From NCBI RefSeq assembly GCF_023617245.1, contig NZ_CP067396.1:4154001-4218000 (forward strand): a DNA stretch of 64,000 bases. Reading direction: 5' to 3'. The notes beneath the pieces are model-generated. The model did no database searches, was not told the DNA's origin, and saw nothing but the letters and a program-made list of their open reading frames with translations. Of this stretch, positions 8,165 through 16,679 are shown one piece after another (position 1 is the stretch's first letter; each line of letters begins with the position of its first letter). Source of the stretch: Lysobacter enzymogenes (GTDB lineage: Bacteria > Pseudomonadota > Gammaproteobacteria > Xanthomonadales > Xanthomonadaceae). The translations under genes were made by a program, and so were the position numbers.

Positions 8165-8677
8165 TCAAACGGCCGCATCGCCTACCGGCACCAGCGCATC
8201 GCCCAGGCGGATCCGGCCGCCTTCGACGATGCGCGCGCACCAGCCGCCATGGCCGCGCATCGCGTTGTAGCCGCCCGGGCCCAGCGCGGCTTCCATCCGC
8301 GAGCACGGGTCGCAGGACTCGGTGGTTTCCAGCAGGGTTTCGCCGAGGCGGAAACGCCGGCCCTTGAGCGCGACCAGCGGCAGGCCCGAGACCACGACGT
8401 TGCGGCGCAGGAGCGCCGGCGCGACCGACTCGAGCCCGGCCAGGGCCGCGATCGCGGGCAGGTGCTCCGCCTGGATCAGGGTGATCCCGCGCTTGCCGCT
8501 GCCGCCCTGGTAACGGTCGCCGGCCAGGCCCTTGCCGGCCTCGGCCAGCGCCTGCTCGACCTCGCGCATCGCCTGCCCGCGCGCCGGGCGCAGGCCGATC
8601 CACTCGACCCGGCCGGGCCGCGGCAGCGTGGCCATCAACGTTCCCAGCGCGGAGTCTGCAGGCGGCAAGGCGGTCAT
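8165..8677 (-). CDS. MOSC domain protein
   Basis: A 170-residue protein whose start is set by CCGGAG seven bases upstream. Motifs typical of MOSC domains are visible: GLAGDRYQG near residues 51-59, ITLIQAEHL near 65-73, RRNVVVSGLPL near 91-101, and TESCDPCSRMEAALGPGGYNAMRGHGG with the conserved cysteine near residue 124. MOSC domains bind pyranopterin-molybdenum sulfur chemistry, as in YiiM and mARC, and this length fits a stand-alone YiiM-like member. It is divergent from the amidase gene with a 42-base gap, so the two promoters must overlap. Confidence 0.88.
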   Translation of the reverse strand: MTALPPADSALGTLMATLPRPGRVEWIGLRPARGQAMREVEQALAEAGKGLAGDRYQGGSGKRGITLIQAEHLPAIAALAGLESVAPALLRRNVVVSGLPLVALKGRRFRLGETLLETTESCDPCSRMEAALGPGGYNAMRGHGGWCARIVEGGRIRLGDALVPVGDAAV

Positions 8678-8719
8678 GGCGAGGCTCCGGACAAGGCCGG
8701 AATGGTAGCATCCGGGCCC

Positions 8720-9283
8720 ATGCCGCCCCTGAACTCCGTCCTCGCGCCGCTGCCCTACGAGACCCGGCTGGACGCGCGCGATCCGGCCTCGGTGGATCTG
8801 GTAGTGATCCATTGCACCGAGCTGCCGGACCTGGCCGCGGCGCGCGAATACGGCGAGCGCGTGCTGTATCCGGCCTCGGGCACCGGCAACAGCGGCCACT
8901 ACTACATCGACCGCGACGGCGCCACGCTGCGCTATGTCGCCGAGGACCGCATCGCCCACCACGTGCGCGGCTACAACCCGCGTTCGCTGGGGATCGAACT
9001 GGTCAATACCGGGCGCTACCCGCATTGGCTGGATTCGCGCCACCAGGCGATGGACGAGGCCTACCCGCCGGCGCAGGTCGACGCCCTGCTGGCGCTGCTC
9101 GCGCAACTGCGCGCGACGCTGCCGTCGCTGCGCTGGATCGCCGGCCACGAGGACCTGGACACCGCCACGGTCGAGGCCAGCGACGATCCGGCCGTGCAGG
9201 TGCCGCGCAAACGCGATCCCGGCCCGCGCTTTCCCTGGCCGCAGGTGCTGGCCGCGTGCGGGCTGGAGCGGCTTCGCCCCTGA
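8720..9283 (+). CDS. N-acetylmuramoyl-L-alanine amidase, AmpD-like
   Basis: A 187-residue amidase_2 domain protein that should cleave the muramic acid-L-alanine bond of peptidoglycan fragments. Zinc-ligand candidates are the His in VVIHCTELP (about residue 33) and those in GHYYIDRDG and IAGHEDLDT. The segment SLGIELVNTGRYPHW is typical of the AmpD/PGRP fold. There is no signal peptide, so it is likely cytoplasmic, as in muropeptide recycling by AmpD. It may well not be the orthologous ampD because several such paralogs occur in this family of bacteria; I give no symbol. Confidence 0.88.
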   Translation: MPPLNSVLAPLPYETRLDARDPASVDLVVIHCTELPDLAAAREYGERVLYPASGTGNSGHYYIDRDGATLRYVAEDRIAHHVRGYNPRSLGIELVNTGRYPHWLDSRHQAMDEAYPPAQVDALLALLAQLRATLPSLRWIAGHEDLDTATVEASDDPAVQVPRKRDPGPRFPWPQVLAACGLERLRP

Positions 9284-9386
9284 TCCGCGCGGCCGCCGGC
9301 GCAAGCCTTGCGGCACCGCCGCGGCGCGCCCGGAGCGTGTCCGCCGTCCCGCTATACTCCCCGCGACCTCCCCACCCGGCCGGCCG

Positions 9387-10286
9387 ATGACTTCCTCCCC
9401 CGTCTCCGAACTGATCGAACTGCTGTCGCTGGAGCGGCTGGAAGACAATCTGTTCCGCGGCCAGAGCCGCGACATCGGCACCAAGTACGTGTTCGGCGGC
9501 CAGGTCCTGGGCCAGGCGCTGTCGGCGGCCCAGGCCACCCTGGATTCGCCGCGCGCGGCGCATTCGCTGCACGCCTATTTCCTCAAGGCCGGCGACATCG
9601 AGGCGCCGATCGTCTACCAGGCCGACCGCACCCGCGACGGCGGCAGCTTCTCGGTGCGCCGGGTCACCGCGATCCAGCACGGCCAGCCGATCTTCTTCCT
9701 CGCCGCCTCGTTCCAGGTCGAGCAGGACGGCGGCGAGCACCAGCTGTCGATGCCGGAAGTGCCCAAGCCCGAGGACATCGCGCCGGCGCCGCCGGTGCCG
9801 CCGCAGGTGATGGCGACGCTGCCGACCAAGGTGCAGCGCTGGCTCTCGCGCCAGGGGCCGTTCGAGTTCCGCCACGTGTATCCGCGCGACGAACTCAATC
9901 CGCCCAAGCGCCCGCCGTATCAGCAGGTGTGGTTCCGCCTCAGCGAACGCGTCGGCGACGCGCCCGAGCTGCACCGCGCGCTGCTGGCCTACGCCTCGGA
10001 TTTCCATCTGCTCGGCACCGCGACCTTTCCGCACGGCATCAGCTACTACCAGCCCAACGTGCAGATGGCCTCGCTCGATCACGCGCTGTGGTTCCACCGT
10101 CCGTTCCGCGCCGACGAATGGCTGCTGTATTCGATCGACAGCCCCAGCGCGCAGGGCGCGCGCGGGCTGGCGCGCGGGCAGATCTACGACCGCGACGGGC
10201 GGCTGGTCGCCAGCACCGCGCAGGAAGGTTTGATCCGGGTCGTCGCCGATCCAGACGCGGCCGCGCACGTACCGGCGAAGGAATGA
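9387..10286 (+). CDS. tesB: Acyl-CoA thioesterase II
   Basis: A 299-residue double-hotdog thioesterase hydrolysing acyl-CoA to free fatty acid and CoA. Family motifs are clear: FRGQSRDIGTKYVFGGQVLGQ at the N-terminus, HSLHAYFLKAGD, RDGGSFSVRRVTAIQ, and in the second hotdog LHRALLAYASDFHLLGT with the catalytic Asp, plus SLDHALWFHRPF. Length equals E. coli TesB (about 286) within the usual range. The next gene starts one base after its stop, so the two form an operon. Confidence 0.95.
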   Translation: MTSSPVSELIELLSLERLEDNLFRGQSRDIGTKYVFGGQVLGQALSAAQATLDSPRAAHSLHAYFLKAGDIEAPIVYQADRTRDGGSFSVRRVTAIQHGQPIFFLAASFQVEQDGGEHQLSMPEVPKPEDIAPAPPVPPQVMATLPTKVQRWLSRQGPFEFRHVYPRDELNPPKRPPYQQVWFRLSERVGDAPELHRALLAYASDFHLLGTATFPHGISYYQPNVQMASLDHALWFHRPFRADEWLLYSIDSPSAQGARGLARGQIYDRDGRLVASTAQEGLIRVVADPDAAAHVPAKE

Positions 10287-10287
10287 C

Positions 10288-11139
10288 ATGAGGCAGGTTT
10301 TCACCAGTTCGCGCCTGGAGAACGTCGAAGGCGTCGCGCAGTTGCTGCGCGAGGCCGGGATCGAGGTGCGGGTCACCAACGACCGCTCCTACAAGGGCAA
10401 CCGCCGCTCCAGCTTCAGCTATCGCGAAGACGCCGGCGAGCGGCCGACGGTGTGGGTGATCCGCTCGGAAGACCAGTTGCGCGCGCGCGACCTGCTGCGC
10501 GAGGCCGGGCTGATCGACAGCACCCGCGGCGAACAGAGCCACCAGGCGCCGTACCGGTTCCGTTCCGACGCCGAACTGGCGCGCCGCCCCGGCGACAAGC
10601 GCGCGCTGCGGATCAAGATCGGCCTGCTGGTGTGCATCGCGGTGGCGATGGGCCTGGCGCTGTTCCAGGGCATCCGCACCCGCCCCGCCGCCGCGCCGGC
10701 GGTGGAACCGGCCGAGGCCGCGCTGGCGACGCACGCGTTCGACGGCAGCGTCGCCGCGACCCCGCGCGCGCTGGCGCAGGCGGTGTTCGCCGCGCAGCTG
10801 GCCGAGGCCGACCAGCCGACCCAATGCCTGCGCGTGGACCGCCGCGACGCCCCGCGTCCGCTGTTGACCGCGCTGGCGCGGCCCAAGCTGCGCCTGCTGC
10901 CGGCCAGCCAGTGCGAGGAGATCGCCGACGAAGCCAGCGGCAGCCGCGCGCGCGACGGCCAGACTGCGGAAGTGATCGAAGTGCACGCGTTCCGGCCGAC
11001 GTCGAAAGACGCCGGAACGGTCGAGTACAGCGCGTACCACAACCGTTCGGTGGCGGTGTACAAGACCCTGCAGGTCGAGCGCGTCGAGGGGCAGTGGCGC
11101 GTGGTCAAGACGGTCAAGACCGTGCGCGCGATGGGGTGA
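10288..11139 (+). CDS. Membrane-anchored protein with N-terminal DUF2007-like domain
   Basis: A 283-residue protein. The first 80 residues (FTSSRLENVEGVAQLLREAG, then a beta-rich part ending RARDLLREAGL) look like a putative signal-transducing DUF2007/PII-like fold. One transmembrane helix follows at about residues 109-127 (IGLLVCIAVAMGLALFQGI), then an Ala/Pro linker and a C-terminal domain that ends RVEGQWRVVKTVKTVRAMG. Related genes in Xanthomonas are often labelled pathogenicity-like, a label without a defined function. It starts one base after tesB. Confidence 0.8.
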   Translation: MRQVFTSSRLENVEGVAQLLREAGIEVRVTNDRSYKGNRRSSFSYREDAGERPTVWVIRSEDQLRARDLLREAGLIDSTRGEQSHQAPYRFRSDAELARRPGDKRALRIKIGLLVCIAVAMGLALFQGIRTRPAAAPAVEPAEAALATHAFDGSVAATPRALAQAVFAAQLAEADQPTQCLRVDRRDAPRPLLTALARPKLRLLPASQCEEIADEASGSRARDGQTAEVIEVHAFRPTSKDAGTVEYSAYHNRSVAVYKTLQVERVEGQWRVVKTVKTVRAMG

Positions 11140-11164
11140 GCCCAGCCGGGCTTCCTTGCCGGAG

Positions 11165-11278
11165 CCGGCTGTTGTGGGAGCCGGCTGTTGTGGGAGGCGG
11201 CTGTTGTGGGAGGCGGCTGTTGTGGGAGGCGGCTGTTGTGGGAGGCGGCTGTTGTGGGAGGCGGCTGTTGTGGGAGGG
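11165..11278. repeat. 16-bp tandem repeat, seven copies
   Basis: CGGCTGTTGTGGGAGG repeats with its GGCTGTTG marker at 11167, 11183, 11199, 11215, 11231, 11247 and 11263, an exact 16-base period. The first two units differ by one base. The unit is the outer arm of the class 2 palindrome that follows directly. Confidence 0.95.
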
Positions 11279-11380
11279 GCTTCAGCCCCGACGCTCTTGG
11301 CCCAGGTCGCCATGCAGTTCCGGGCGACCCGACAGAAAAGCATCGGGGCTGAAGCCCCTCCCACGACAGCCGCCAACCGC
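11264..11380. repeat. Class 2 interspersed palindrome
   Basis: TTGTGGGAGGGGCTTCAGCCCC at the left and GGGGCTGAAGCCCCTCCCAC at the right, with a loop holding GACGCTCTTGGCCCAGGTCG and AAAAGCATC. The arms are perfect inverse copies over about 18 bases. Open reading frames across it (VGGASAPTL-type peptides) are repeat by-products, not genes. Confidence 0.88.
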
Positions 11381-11499
11381 GCGGTCACATTTCCCCGCCG
11401 CCGCCGTCTTGGACCGCAGGCATCGCCGATGCCGCCGACCCCAGGAGCCCGACGCATGCGCAGCCCCGCCCACCGCCCCTACGCCGGACGCCGCACGCG

Positions 11500-12765
11500 A
11501 TGAACGCGCAGGCCCTGGATTCGCTGATCGGCCACGACCTGCCGCTGGCGGCGGGCGGCGACAGCGCCGCCTATTCGCGCATCGTCGGCGCCTGCCAGAA
11601 CTCGGTCACCGCGATCGCCCTGGCGATGGTGCGCGACGTCCAGGCCAGCGAGGACATCGCCCAGGAGGCCTTCCTCAGCGCCTGGCAGAACATCCGCAAG
11701 CTGCACAACCCGTCCAGCTTCCTGCCGTGGCTGCGCCAGATCACCCGCAACCTCGCCCGCGACCACCTGCGCGCGCGGGTGCGCCAGCCGCGCGCGGTCG
11801 AGGACGCGGAACTGGCGATCGAACTGGCCGCCGATCCCGCCCCCGGCGCGATCGAAACGCTGCTGGAGGCCGAACGCGCCCGGGTCGCCGCCGAACTGAT
11901 CTCGGCGCTGCCCGACGAAAGCCGCGAGGTGCTGCTGTTGTACTACCGCGAAGGCCAGAGTTCGCAGCAGGTCGCGGCCCTGCTCGGGCTCAGCGACGCG
12001 GCGGTGCGCAAGCGCCTGTCGCGCGCGCGCGGCGCGGTGCGCGAAGAGCTGATGGAGCGCTTCGCCGCGTTCGCCCGCGCCAGCGCGCCGTCGGTCGGCT
12101 TCACCACCCTGGTCGCCTCCAGCCTGGGCCTGATCGCGCCGCCGTCGATCGCCGCCGCGGCCCTGGCCGGCGGCGCGGCCGGTTCCAGCCTGGCCGGCAA
12201 GTTCGGCCTGGGCGCGTCCTCGGCCAGCGGCGGCGTCGCCGGCGGCGGCGCGGCCGCCCTGCTCGACCGCCTGCTCGCGCCGTTCGCGGCCGCCGGCGGC
12301 GGCGAGGCGCTGGAGCACGGCGCGCGCTGGAGCGTGCAGCTCGGCGGCGTAATCGGCGGCACCATCGGCGGCGCCCTCGGCGCGTTGGCGATGACCCAAA
12401 TCCTGCTGCGCTACGCGCGCGGCGCGCAGGAACGCCGGCGGATCTACCGGATGATGATCGCGATGTCGGTCAGCGCCGCGCTGGTCTGCCTCGGCCTGCT
12501 CGCGGCGCTCGCCCTCAGCCGCGGCTGGCTGGCGCCGGCGGCCTTCCTGCTGCTGTCGATGGCGCTGATGAACTGGCAGATGCTGCGCTGGCTGCCGCGC
12601 GAGATCGGGCCGCTGCTCGACCGCGCGCAGCGCGAGAGCGGTCGCGACCCGCGCGCCGGCTTCGGCTACCGCTGGCTGCTGGGCAAGCCGGCGATCGTCT
12701 GGAGCAACGTGGCCTTGCTGGCGAGCATCGCGCTGGTGCTGTACAAGGACGGCCGCTTCGGCTGA
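11500..12765 (+). CDS. ECF-type RNA polymerase sigma factor with a C-terminal membrane domain
   Basis: A 421-residue protein. Residues 1-190 are an ECF sigma factor: region 2 with DVQASEDIAQEAFLSAWQNI and LRQITRNLARDHLRAR, and region 4 with LPDESREVLLLYYREGQSSQ then AALLGLSDAAVRKRLSRAR. Instead of ending there, the chain continues through a Gly/Ala-rich linker into about four hydrophobic helices (about residues 282-305, 318-340, 344-365, 401-417). A membrane-tethered sigma factor is therefore implied, with the tail possibly acting as built-in anti-sigma; that is inference. No separate anti-sigma gene is next to it. No clear ribosome site precedes the ATG. Confidence 0.88.
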   Translation: MNAQALDSLIGHDLPLAAGGDSAAYSRIVGACQNSVTAIALAMVRDVQASEDIAQEAFLSAWQNIRKLHNPSSFLPWLRQITRNLARDHLRARVRQPRAVEDAELAIELAADPAPGAIETLLEAERARVAAELISALPDESREVLLLYYREGQSSQQVAALLGLSDAAVRKRLSRARGAVREELMERFAAFARASAPSVGFTTLVASSLGLIAPPSIAAAALAGGAAGSSLAGKFGLGASSASGGVAGGGAAALLDRLLAPFAAAGGGEALEHGARWSVQLGGVIGGTIGGALGALAMTQILLRYARGAQERRRIYRMMIAMSVSAALVCLGLLAALALSRGWLAPAAFLLLSMALMNWQMLRWLPREIGPLLDRAQRESGRDPRAGFGYRWLLGKPAIVWSNVALLASIALVLYKDGRFG

Positions 12766-12780
12766 GCCGCGCGCGGCGCG

Positions 12781-12810
12781 AAAAAGAAAGGGGCGCCCTC
12801 ACGGCGCCCC
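12781..12810 (-). terminator. Terminator of the EF-hand gene
   Basis: On the minus strand GGGGCGCCG-TGA-GGGCGCCCC is followed by TTTCTTTTTC. It lies about 60 bases past the EF-hand gene's stop and between two convergent genes. Confidence 0.85.
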
Positions 12811-12868
12811 GAATTACAGCTAGGGAGGGTTGCGCGGCCGGACGCGAACGCGCCCGGGCGCTGCGAGG

Positions 12869-13513
12869 TCAGCGCTTGCCGTCCGGCTTGAGCTCGGTCT
12901 TGCTCAGGAAGCCGTCGCGGTTCTCGTCGAGGAAGGCGAACTGCGCGGCCAGGCGCGGCATCTTTTCCTGCACTTCGATCTTGCTGAGCTTGCCGTCGCG
13001 GTTGAGGTCGGCTTCGGCGAATTTGGCGTCGAAGCGCTGGGCGCGCTCGGCTTCCCATTTCGGACGCTCGCGCTGGAAGTAGCCGCGCAGTTCGCCGCGC
13101 ACGATGTAGCCGTCCTTGTTGGCGTCGATGGCGGCGAAGTTCTTCGCCAGGCGCGGCGACTTGGCCGCCTCGGCCTGGCTGATCCGGCCGTCGCCGTCGG
13201 TGTCGAGCCGGGCCGCGCCGCCGGCGCCGCCGTGACGGCCGCCGTGCTCGCGGCCGCCGCGGCGCTGCGGGCGCTCGCTGGCGTCGAGCTTGCCGTCGCG
13301 GTTCTTGTCGAGCTCGTCGAAGCGCTCGGCCAGGCGCGGGAACTTGGCCGCTTCCTCACGCGTGATCACGCCGTCGCCGTTGGCGTCGATCTTCATGCGC
13401 GGGCGCTGCGCGCCGTCGCCGCCGGCCTGCGGCGCGGCGAACGCCGCGGTCGCCGCGCCGGCGAACATCGCGACCGCGGTCATCGCGGCGAGGTAGAGGG
13501 GAAAACGATTCAT
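12869..13513 (-). CDS. Exported EF-hand calcium-binding protein
   Basis: A 214-residue protein with a signal peptide (hydrophobic residues about 7-25, cleavage near AFA-AP at 25-27). Six EF-hand loops can be read: DANGDGVITREE, DKNRDGKLDASE, DTDGDGRISQAE, DANKDGYIVRGE, DLNRDGKLSKIE and DENRDGFLSKTE. Each has Asp at position 1, an acidic or polar residue at 3 and 5, Gly at 6 and Glu at 12, so all look able to bind calcium. A Gly/His/Arg-rich linker separates loops 2 and 3. Likely periplasmic or secreted; role (calcium buffer or sensor) unknown. Confidence 0.9.
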   Translation of the reverse strand: MNRFPLYLAAMTAVAMFAGAATAAFAAPQAGGDGAQRPRMKIDANGDGVITREEAAKFPRLAERFDELDKNRDGKLDASERPQRRGGREHGGRHGGAGGAARLDTDGDGRISQAEAAKSPRLAKNFAAIDANKDGYIVRGELRGYFQRERPKWEAERAQRFDAKFAEADLNRDGKLSKIEVQEKMPRLAAQFAFLDENRDGFLSKTELKPDGKR

Positions 13514-13745
13514 CGTGGACTCCTGCGGGCGGGCGCCACCGCGGCGCCGATGACCGGATCAACGCCCTGGCCGCGTGGCGGTTGACAAGGACCCGCGCCG
13601 GTTCAGCCCGGCGCCAGCCGCGGCGCGGCGCGGCGCGGCCGGCGCGCGCGCCGCCGGCGGCGTCCGCGGCCGCGCCATCGCCCTTCGTTCTCGAACCGGG
13701 AGCCATTGCATGCGCAACTCACCGACCCGGCGCTATGCTGCCGCC

Positions 13746-14483
13746 ATGGGCACGCAACCGCAGCAGCCGGACAGCGACGACCTCCGCCTGTTCCACACCG
13801 GCGAGCACGCCTGCGGCTACTGGCCCGAGCGCATCGCCCGCGACCTGGTGCTCGATCCGCGCGACCCGCGCCTGCGCGAGTGGTATCCGCACGCGTTGGG
13901 CTGGGGTTTCCGCCGCTCCGGCGACATCGTCTACCGTCCGCACTGCAGCGGCTGCCGCGCCTGCGTCGCGGTGCGCATCCCGGTCGACCGCTTCATGCCC
14001 GACCGCAGCCAGCGCCGCTGCCTGGCGCGCAACGCGCAGGTGGAGATGCGCGTGCACCGCGCCGAACGCACGCCCGAGCAACTCGCGCTGTACAAGCGCT
14101 ATCTCGCCTCGCGCCACAGCGGCGGCGGCATGGACGGCCACGGCGCGATCGAGTTCGACCAGTTCCTGATCGGCAGCTGGAGCGAGAACCGCTTCCTGGA
14201 ACTGCGCGAGGCCGGCCACGGCCGCCTGCTCGCGGTCGCGGTCACCGACGTGGTCGAGGACGCCCTGTCGGCGGTCTACACCTTCTACGACCCCGACCTC
14301 GCCGACCGCAGCCTGGGCACGCTGGCGATCCTGCGCCAGATCGAATGGGCCCGGCGCGAGCGCCGCCGCCATCTGTACCTGGGCTACTGGATCGCCGGCC
14401 ATCCGAAGATGGACTACAAGCGCCGGTTCCGACCGTTGGAGGCCTTCGATGGCCGCGATTGGCGGGTTTTTACACATTCGTAA
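13746..14483 (+). CDS. bpt: Aspartate/glutamate leucyltransferase (N-end rule)
   Basis: A 245-residue aminoacyl-tRNA-protein transferase. Bpt enzymes add leucine from Leu-tRNA to proteins with N-terminal Asp or Glu, marking them for ClpAP. Typical motifs: CGYWPERIARDLVLDP, the cysteine pair in RPHCSGCRACVAVRIPV (about residues 64-70), RYLASRHSGGGMDG, and the C-terminal LYLGYWIAGHPKMDYKRRFRP. An upstream in-frame Met is open but the 13746 start gives the family length. A short gap with no terminator follows. Confidence 0.93.
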   Translation: MGTQPQQPDSDDLRLFHTGEHACGYWPERIARDLVLDPRDPRLREWYPHALGWGFRRSGDIVYRPHCSGCRACVAVRIPVDRFMPDRSQRRCLARNAQVEMRVHRAERTPEQLALYKRYLASRHSGGGMDGHGAIEFDQFLIGSWSENRFLELREAGHGRLLAVAVTDVVEDALSAVYTFYDPDLADRSLGTLAILRQIEWARRERRRHLYLGYWIAGHPKMDYKRRFRPLEAFDGRDWRVFTHS

Positions 14484-14608
14484 CACGCGTCACGTTCAGG
14501 TCGTGTATCTCGTAGCCGCGTCGTAACCACGACGTGCGGGATGGCGCCACTCGCTGGCCTGGCAATGGAGCCGCCACCCTCATCACCTACCGCCACATGG
14601 AGTCCGCA

Positions 14609-15052
14609 ATGAAAGTGAAGGTCCTGTTCCTGGCCGCCGCCGTTACCCTGGCGCTGGCCGCCTGCAACAAGCCCGCCGACAAGCCCGCCGACGCCGCTCC
14701 GGCCGCCGACGCCGCGGCCGCCCCGGCCGGCGACGCCGCCGCCCCGGCGCCGGCTCCGACCGACGCCGCTCCGGCCGCCCCGGCCGATGCCGCCGCGCCG
14801 GCCGCCGCCCCGACCGCCGCCAGCGTCGGCGTGCCGGAATGCGACGACTACCTGACCAAGGTCCAGGCCTGCCTGACCGACAAGGTCCCGGCCGAGCAGC
14901 GCGCCGGTCTGGAAGGCGCGCTCGAGCAGAGCCGCACCGCCTGGACCCAGGCCGCCTCGACCCCGCAGGGCAAGGCCGCCCTGGCCAGCGCCTGCAAGAC
15001 CGCGCTGGAGCAGAGCAAGGCCCAGTACTCGGCGATGGGCTGCACGCTGTAA
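14609..15052 (+). CDS. Ala/Pro-rich lipoprotein
   Basis: A 147-residue lipoprotein. The start is fixed by GGAG seven bases upstream. The signal sequence ends in a lipobox LALAAC, with the acylated Cys at about residue 18. About 60 residues of Ala/Pro/Asp repeats follow, a flexible linker. A small C-terminal helical domain has four cysteines (about residues 78, 90, 130 and 145), probably two disulfides. Similar four-cysteine helical tails occur in small exported proteins, but I cannot name the family. A strong terminator follows immediately. Confidence 0.8.
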   Translation: MKVKVLFLAAAVTLALAACNKPADKPADAAPAADAAAAPAGDAAAPAPAPTDAAPAAPADAAAPAAAPTAASVGVPECDDYLTKVQACLTDKVPAEQRAGLEGALEQSRTAWTQAASTPQGKAALASACKTALEQSKAQYSAMGCTL

Positions 15053-15073
15053 CTCGCCGCGCAAGCGGCACGA

Positions 15074-15108
15074 GAACGCCCCGGCCTGTCCGGGGCGTTT
15101 TTTTTTTG
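15074..15108 (+). terminator. Terminator of the lipoprotein gene
   Basis: AACGCCCCGG-CCTGT-CCGGGGCGTT followed by nine T. It is a textbook intrinsic terminator 20 bases after the stop. Confidence 0.95.
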
Positions 15109-15266
15109 GCGCAAGGCCGCAGGGCAACGATGCGAACGGGCGGCGGGCGGCATCGAAGCGCCCGGCCATTGCCCTGGTTCCGCGTCGCCCCGATCGATTC
15201 CCCGCCTCCTGCAACCCGCCCCGGCCTGTAACGCTGCCAACCTTCGCCCATGCGATCATCGCGCGC

Positions 15267-16493
15267 ATGTCCAGACTCCTTCTTCCCTGCGCCGCGCTCG
15301 CCGCGGCCCTGCTCGCGGCCTGCACGCAAGTGAACGTCCACGGCGATCCCCAGGCCTACGTCCGCGCCCAGGACGCGCCCGCGCGGCTGCGCGTGGCCAC
15401 CTACAACACCTCGCTGTACGACGAAGCCGACGGCGGCCTGATCAAGCGCTTCGAAGCCGGCGACGACAACGCGCGCAAGATCGCCGCGGTGCTGCAGCAA
15501 GTGCGGCCGGACCTGGTCCTGCTCAACGAATTCGACTACGACCCGCAGCAGCGCGCGGCCGAGCTGTTCCAGCGCGACTACCTCGAAGTCGCCCAGCCCG
15601 GCGGCGGCGAGGCGCTGCGCTATCCGTATCGCTACCTCGCCCCGGTCAACACCGGCGTGCCCAGCGGCCTGGACCTGGACGGCGACGGCCAATCCGGCGA
15701 TGCCGCGCGCGGCGACCGCGCGCGCGGCAACGACGCCTGGGGCTACGGCCTGCACCCGGGCCAGTACGGCATGCTGGTGCTGTCGAAGTACCCCATCGAC
15801 GCCGCCGCGGTGCGCAGCTTCCAGACCTTCAAGTGGGCGAACCTGCCGAACGCGCGCCAGCCGCGCGATCCCTCCACCGGCAAGCCGTGGTACTCCGCGG
15901 CGGTGTGGCCGCAGATGCGGCTGTCGTCGAAATCGCATTGGGACGTGCCGGTGAAAACGCCGCTGGGCGTGTTGCACTTCCTCGCCGCGCATCCGACCCC
16001 GCCGGTGTTCGACGGCCCCGAGGACCGCAACGGCGCGCGCAACTTCGATGAGATCGGGCTGTGGGCGCGCTACCTCGACGGCGGTTCGCCGTCGTGGCTG
16101 TGCGACGACCAGGGCCGCTGCGGCGGCCTCGCCGCGGACGCGCGCTTCGTCATCGTCGGCGACATGAACGCCGACCCGGTCGACGGCGACGGCGTGCCCG
16201 GCGCGATCAGGCAACTGCTCGACCACCCGCGCGTGGATTCGACCCACGTGCCGCGCAGCGAAGGCGCCGGCGAACGCGCGCGCGGCTACGGCTTCGCGCG
16301 CAAGGGCGACATCGCCACCCACACCGGCGACTTCGGCCCGAAGGCCGGAACGCTGCGGCTGGACTACGTGCTGCCCTCGCGCGGCTGGAAGGTCGAGGGC
16401 ACGGGCGTGTTCTGGCCGAAGGCGGGAACGCCGGACGCGAAGATCTCCGAGGCCAGCGATCACCATCTGGTGTGGGTGGACCTGGCGAAGTGA
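15267..16493 (+). CDS. Endonuclease/exonuclease/phosphatase-fold lipoprotein
   Basis: A 408-residue exported protein. The signal sequence ends in a lipobox, LLAAC (Cys at about 19). The mature part is the EEP (DNase I/exonuclease III-like) domain: RVATYNTSLY near the start with the Asn, LVLLNEFDY with the metal-binding Glu, VIVGDMNADP with Asp and Asn, and the terminal ASDHHLVWVDL with the catalytic Asp-His. Being outer-facing, it may degrade extracellular DNA or act on a phosphate ester; other family members are sphingomyelinases or phosphatases. It follows a terminator and so starts its own unit. Confidence 0.88.
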   Translation: MSRLLLPCAALAAALLAACTQVNVHGDPQAYVRAQDAPARLRVATYNTSLYDEADGGLIKRFEAGDDNARKIAAVLQQVRPDLVLLNEFDYDPQQRAAELFQRDYLEVAQPGGGEALRYPYRYLAPVNTGVPSGLDLDGDGQSGDAARGDRARGNDAWGYGLHPGQYGMLVLSKYPIDAAAVRSFQTFKWANLPNARQPRDPSTGKPWYSAAVWPQMRLSSKSHWDVPVKTPLGVLHFLAAHPTPPVFDGPEDRNGARNFDEIGLWARYLDGGSPSWLCDDQGRCGGLAADARFVIVGDMNADPVDGDGVPGAIRQLLDHPRVDSTHVPRSEGAGERARGYGFARKGDIATHTGDFGPKAGTLRLDYVLPSRGWKVEGTGVFWPKAGTPDAKISEASDHHLVWVDLAK

Positions 16494-16679
16494 ACCCGCC
16501 GTCGGCGGCTATCCGCCGACGGTCGCCGCGCCATCGCCGCGGGCGCCATCGCGCGCCGGCGCTTCGCACAGACCTTCCGTCGTCGCCGAACGGCGGGCGC
16601 GTTTAGTCCTGGCGTCGAGGCGCTAGCATGGCGCGCCGCCGCAGGATCGGCGGCGAACGCGCAACCCGAGGGATCCGAC

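Noticed and set aside
7858..8178. Frame through the 63-bp repeats as a 106-residue protein
   Set aside because: The peptide is only the repeat unit in shifting frames, and the copies degenerate without keeping the frame. Treated as a possible leader, not a gene.
8720..9283. Naming the amidase ampD
   Set aside because: AmpD-like paralogs are common and the neighbourhood (no ampE) does not support orthology.
15267..16493. Secreted sphingomyelinase call for the EEP-fold lipoprotein
   Set aside because: The fold is shared by nucleases, phosphatases and sphingomyelinases, and no residue seen separates these, so only the fold is named.
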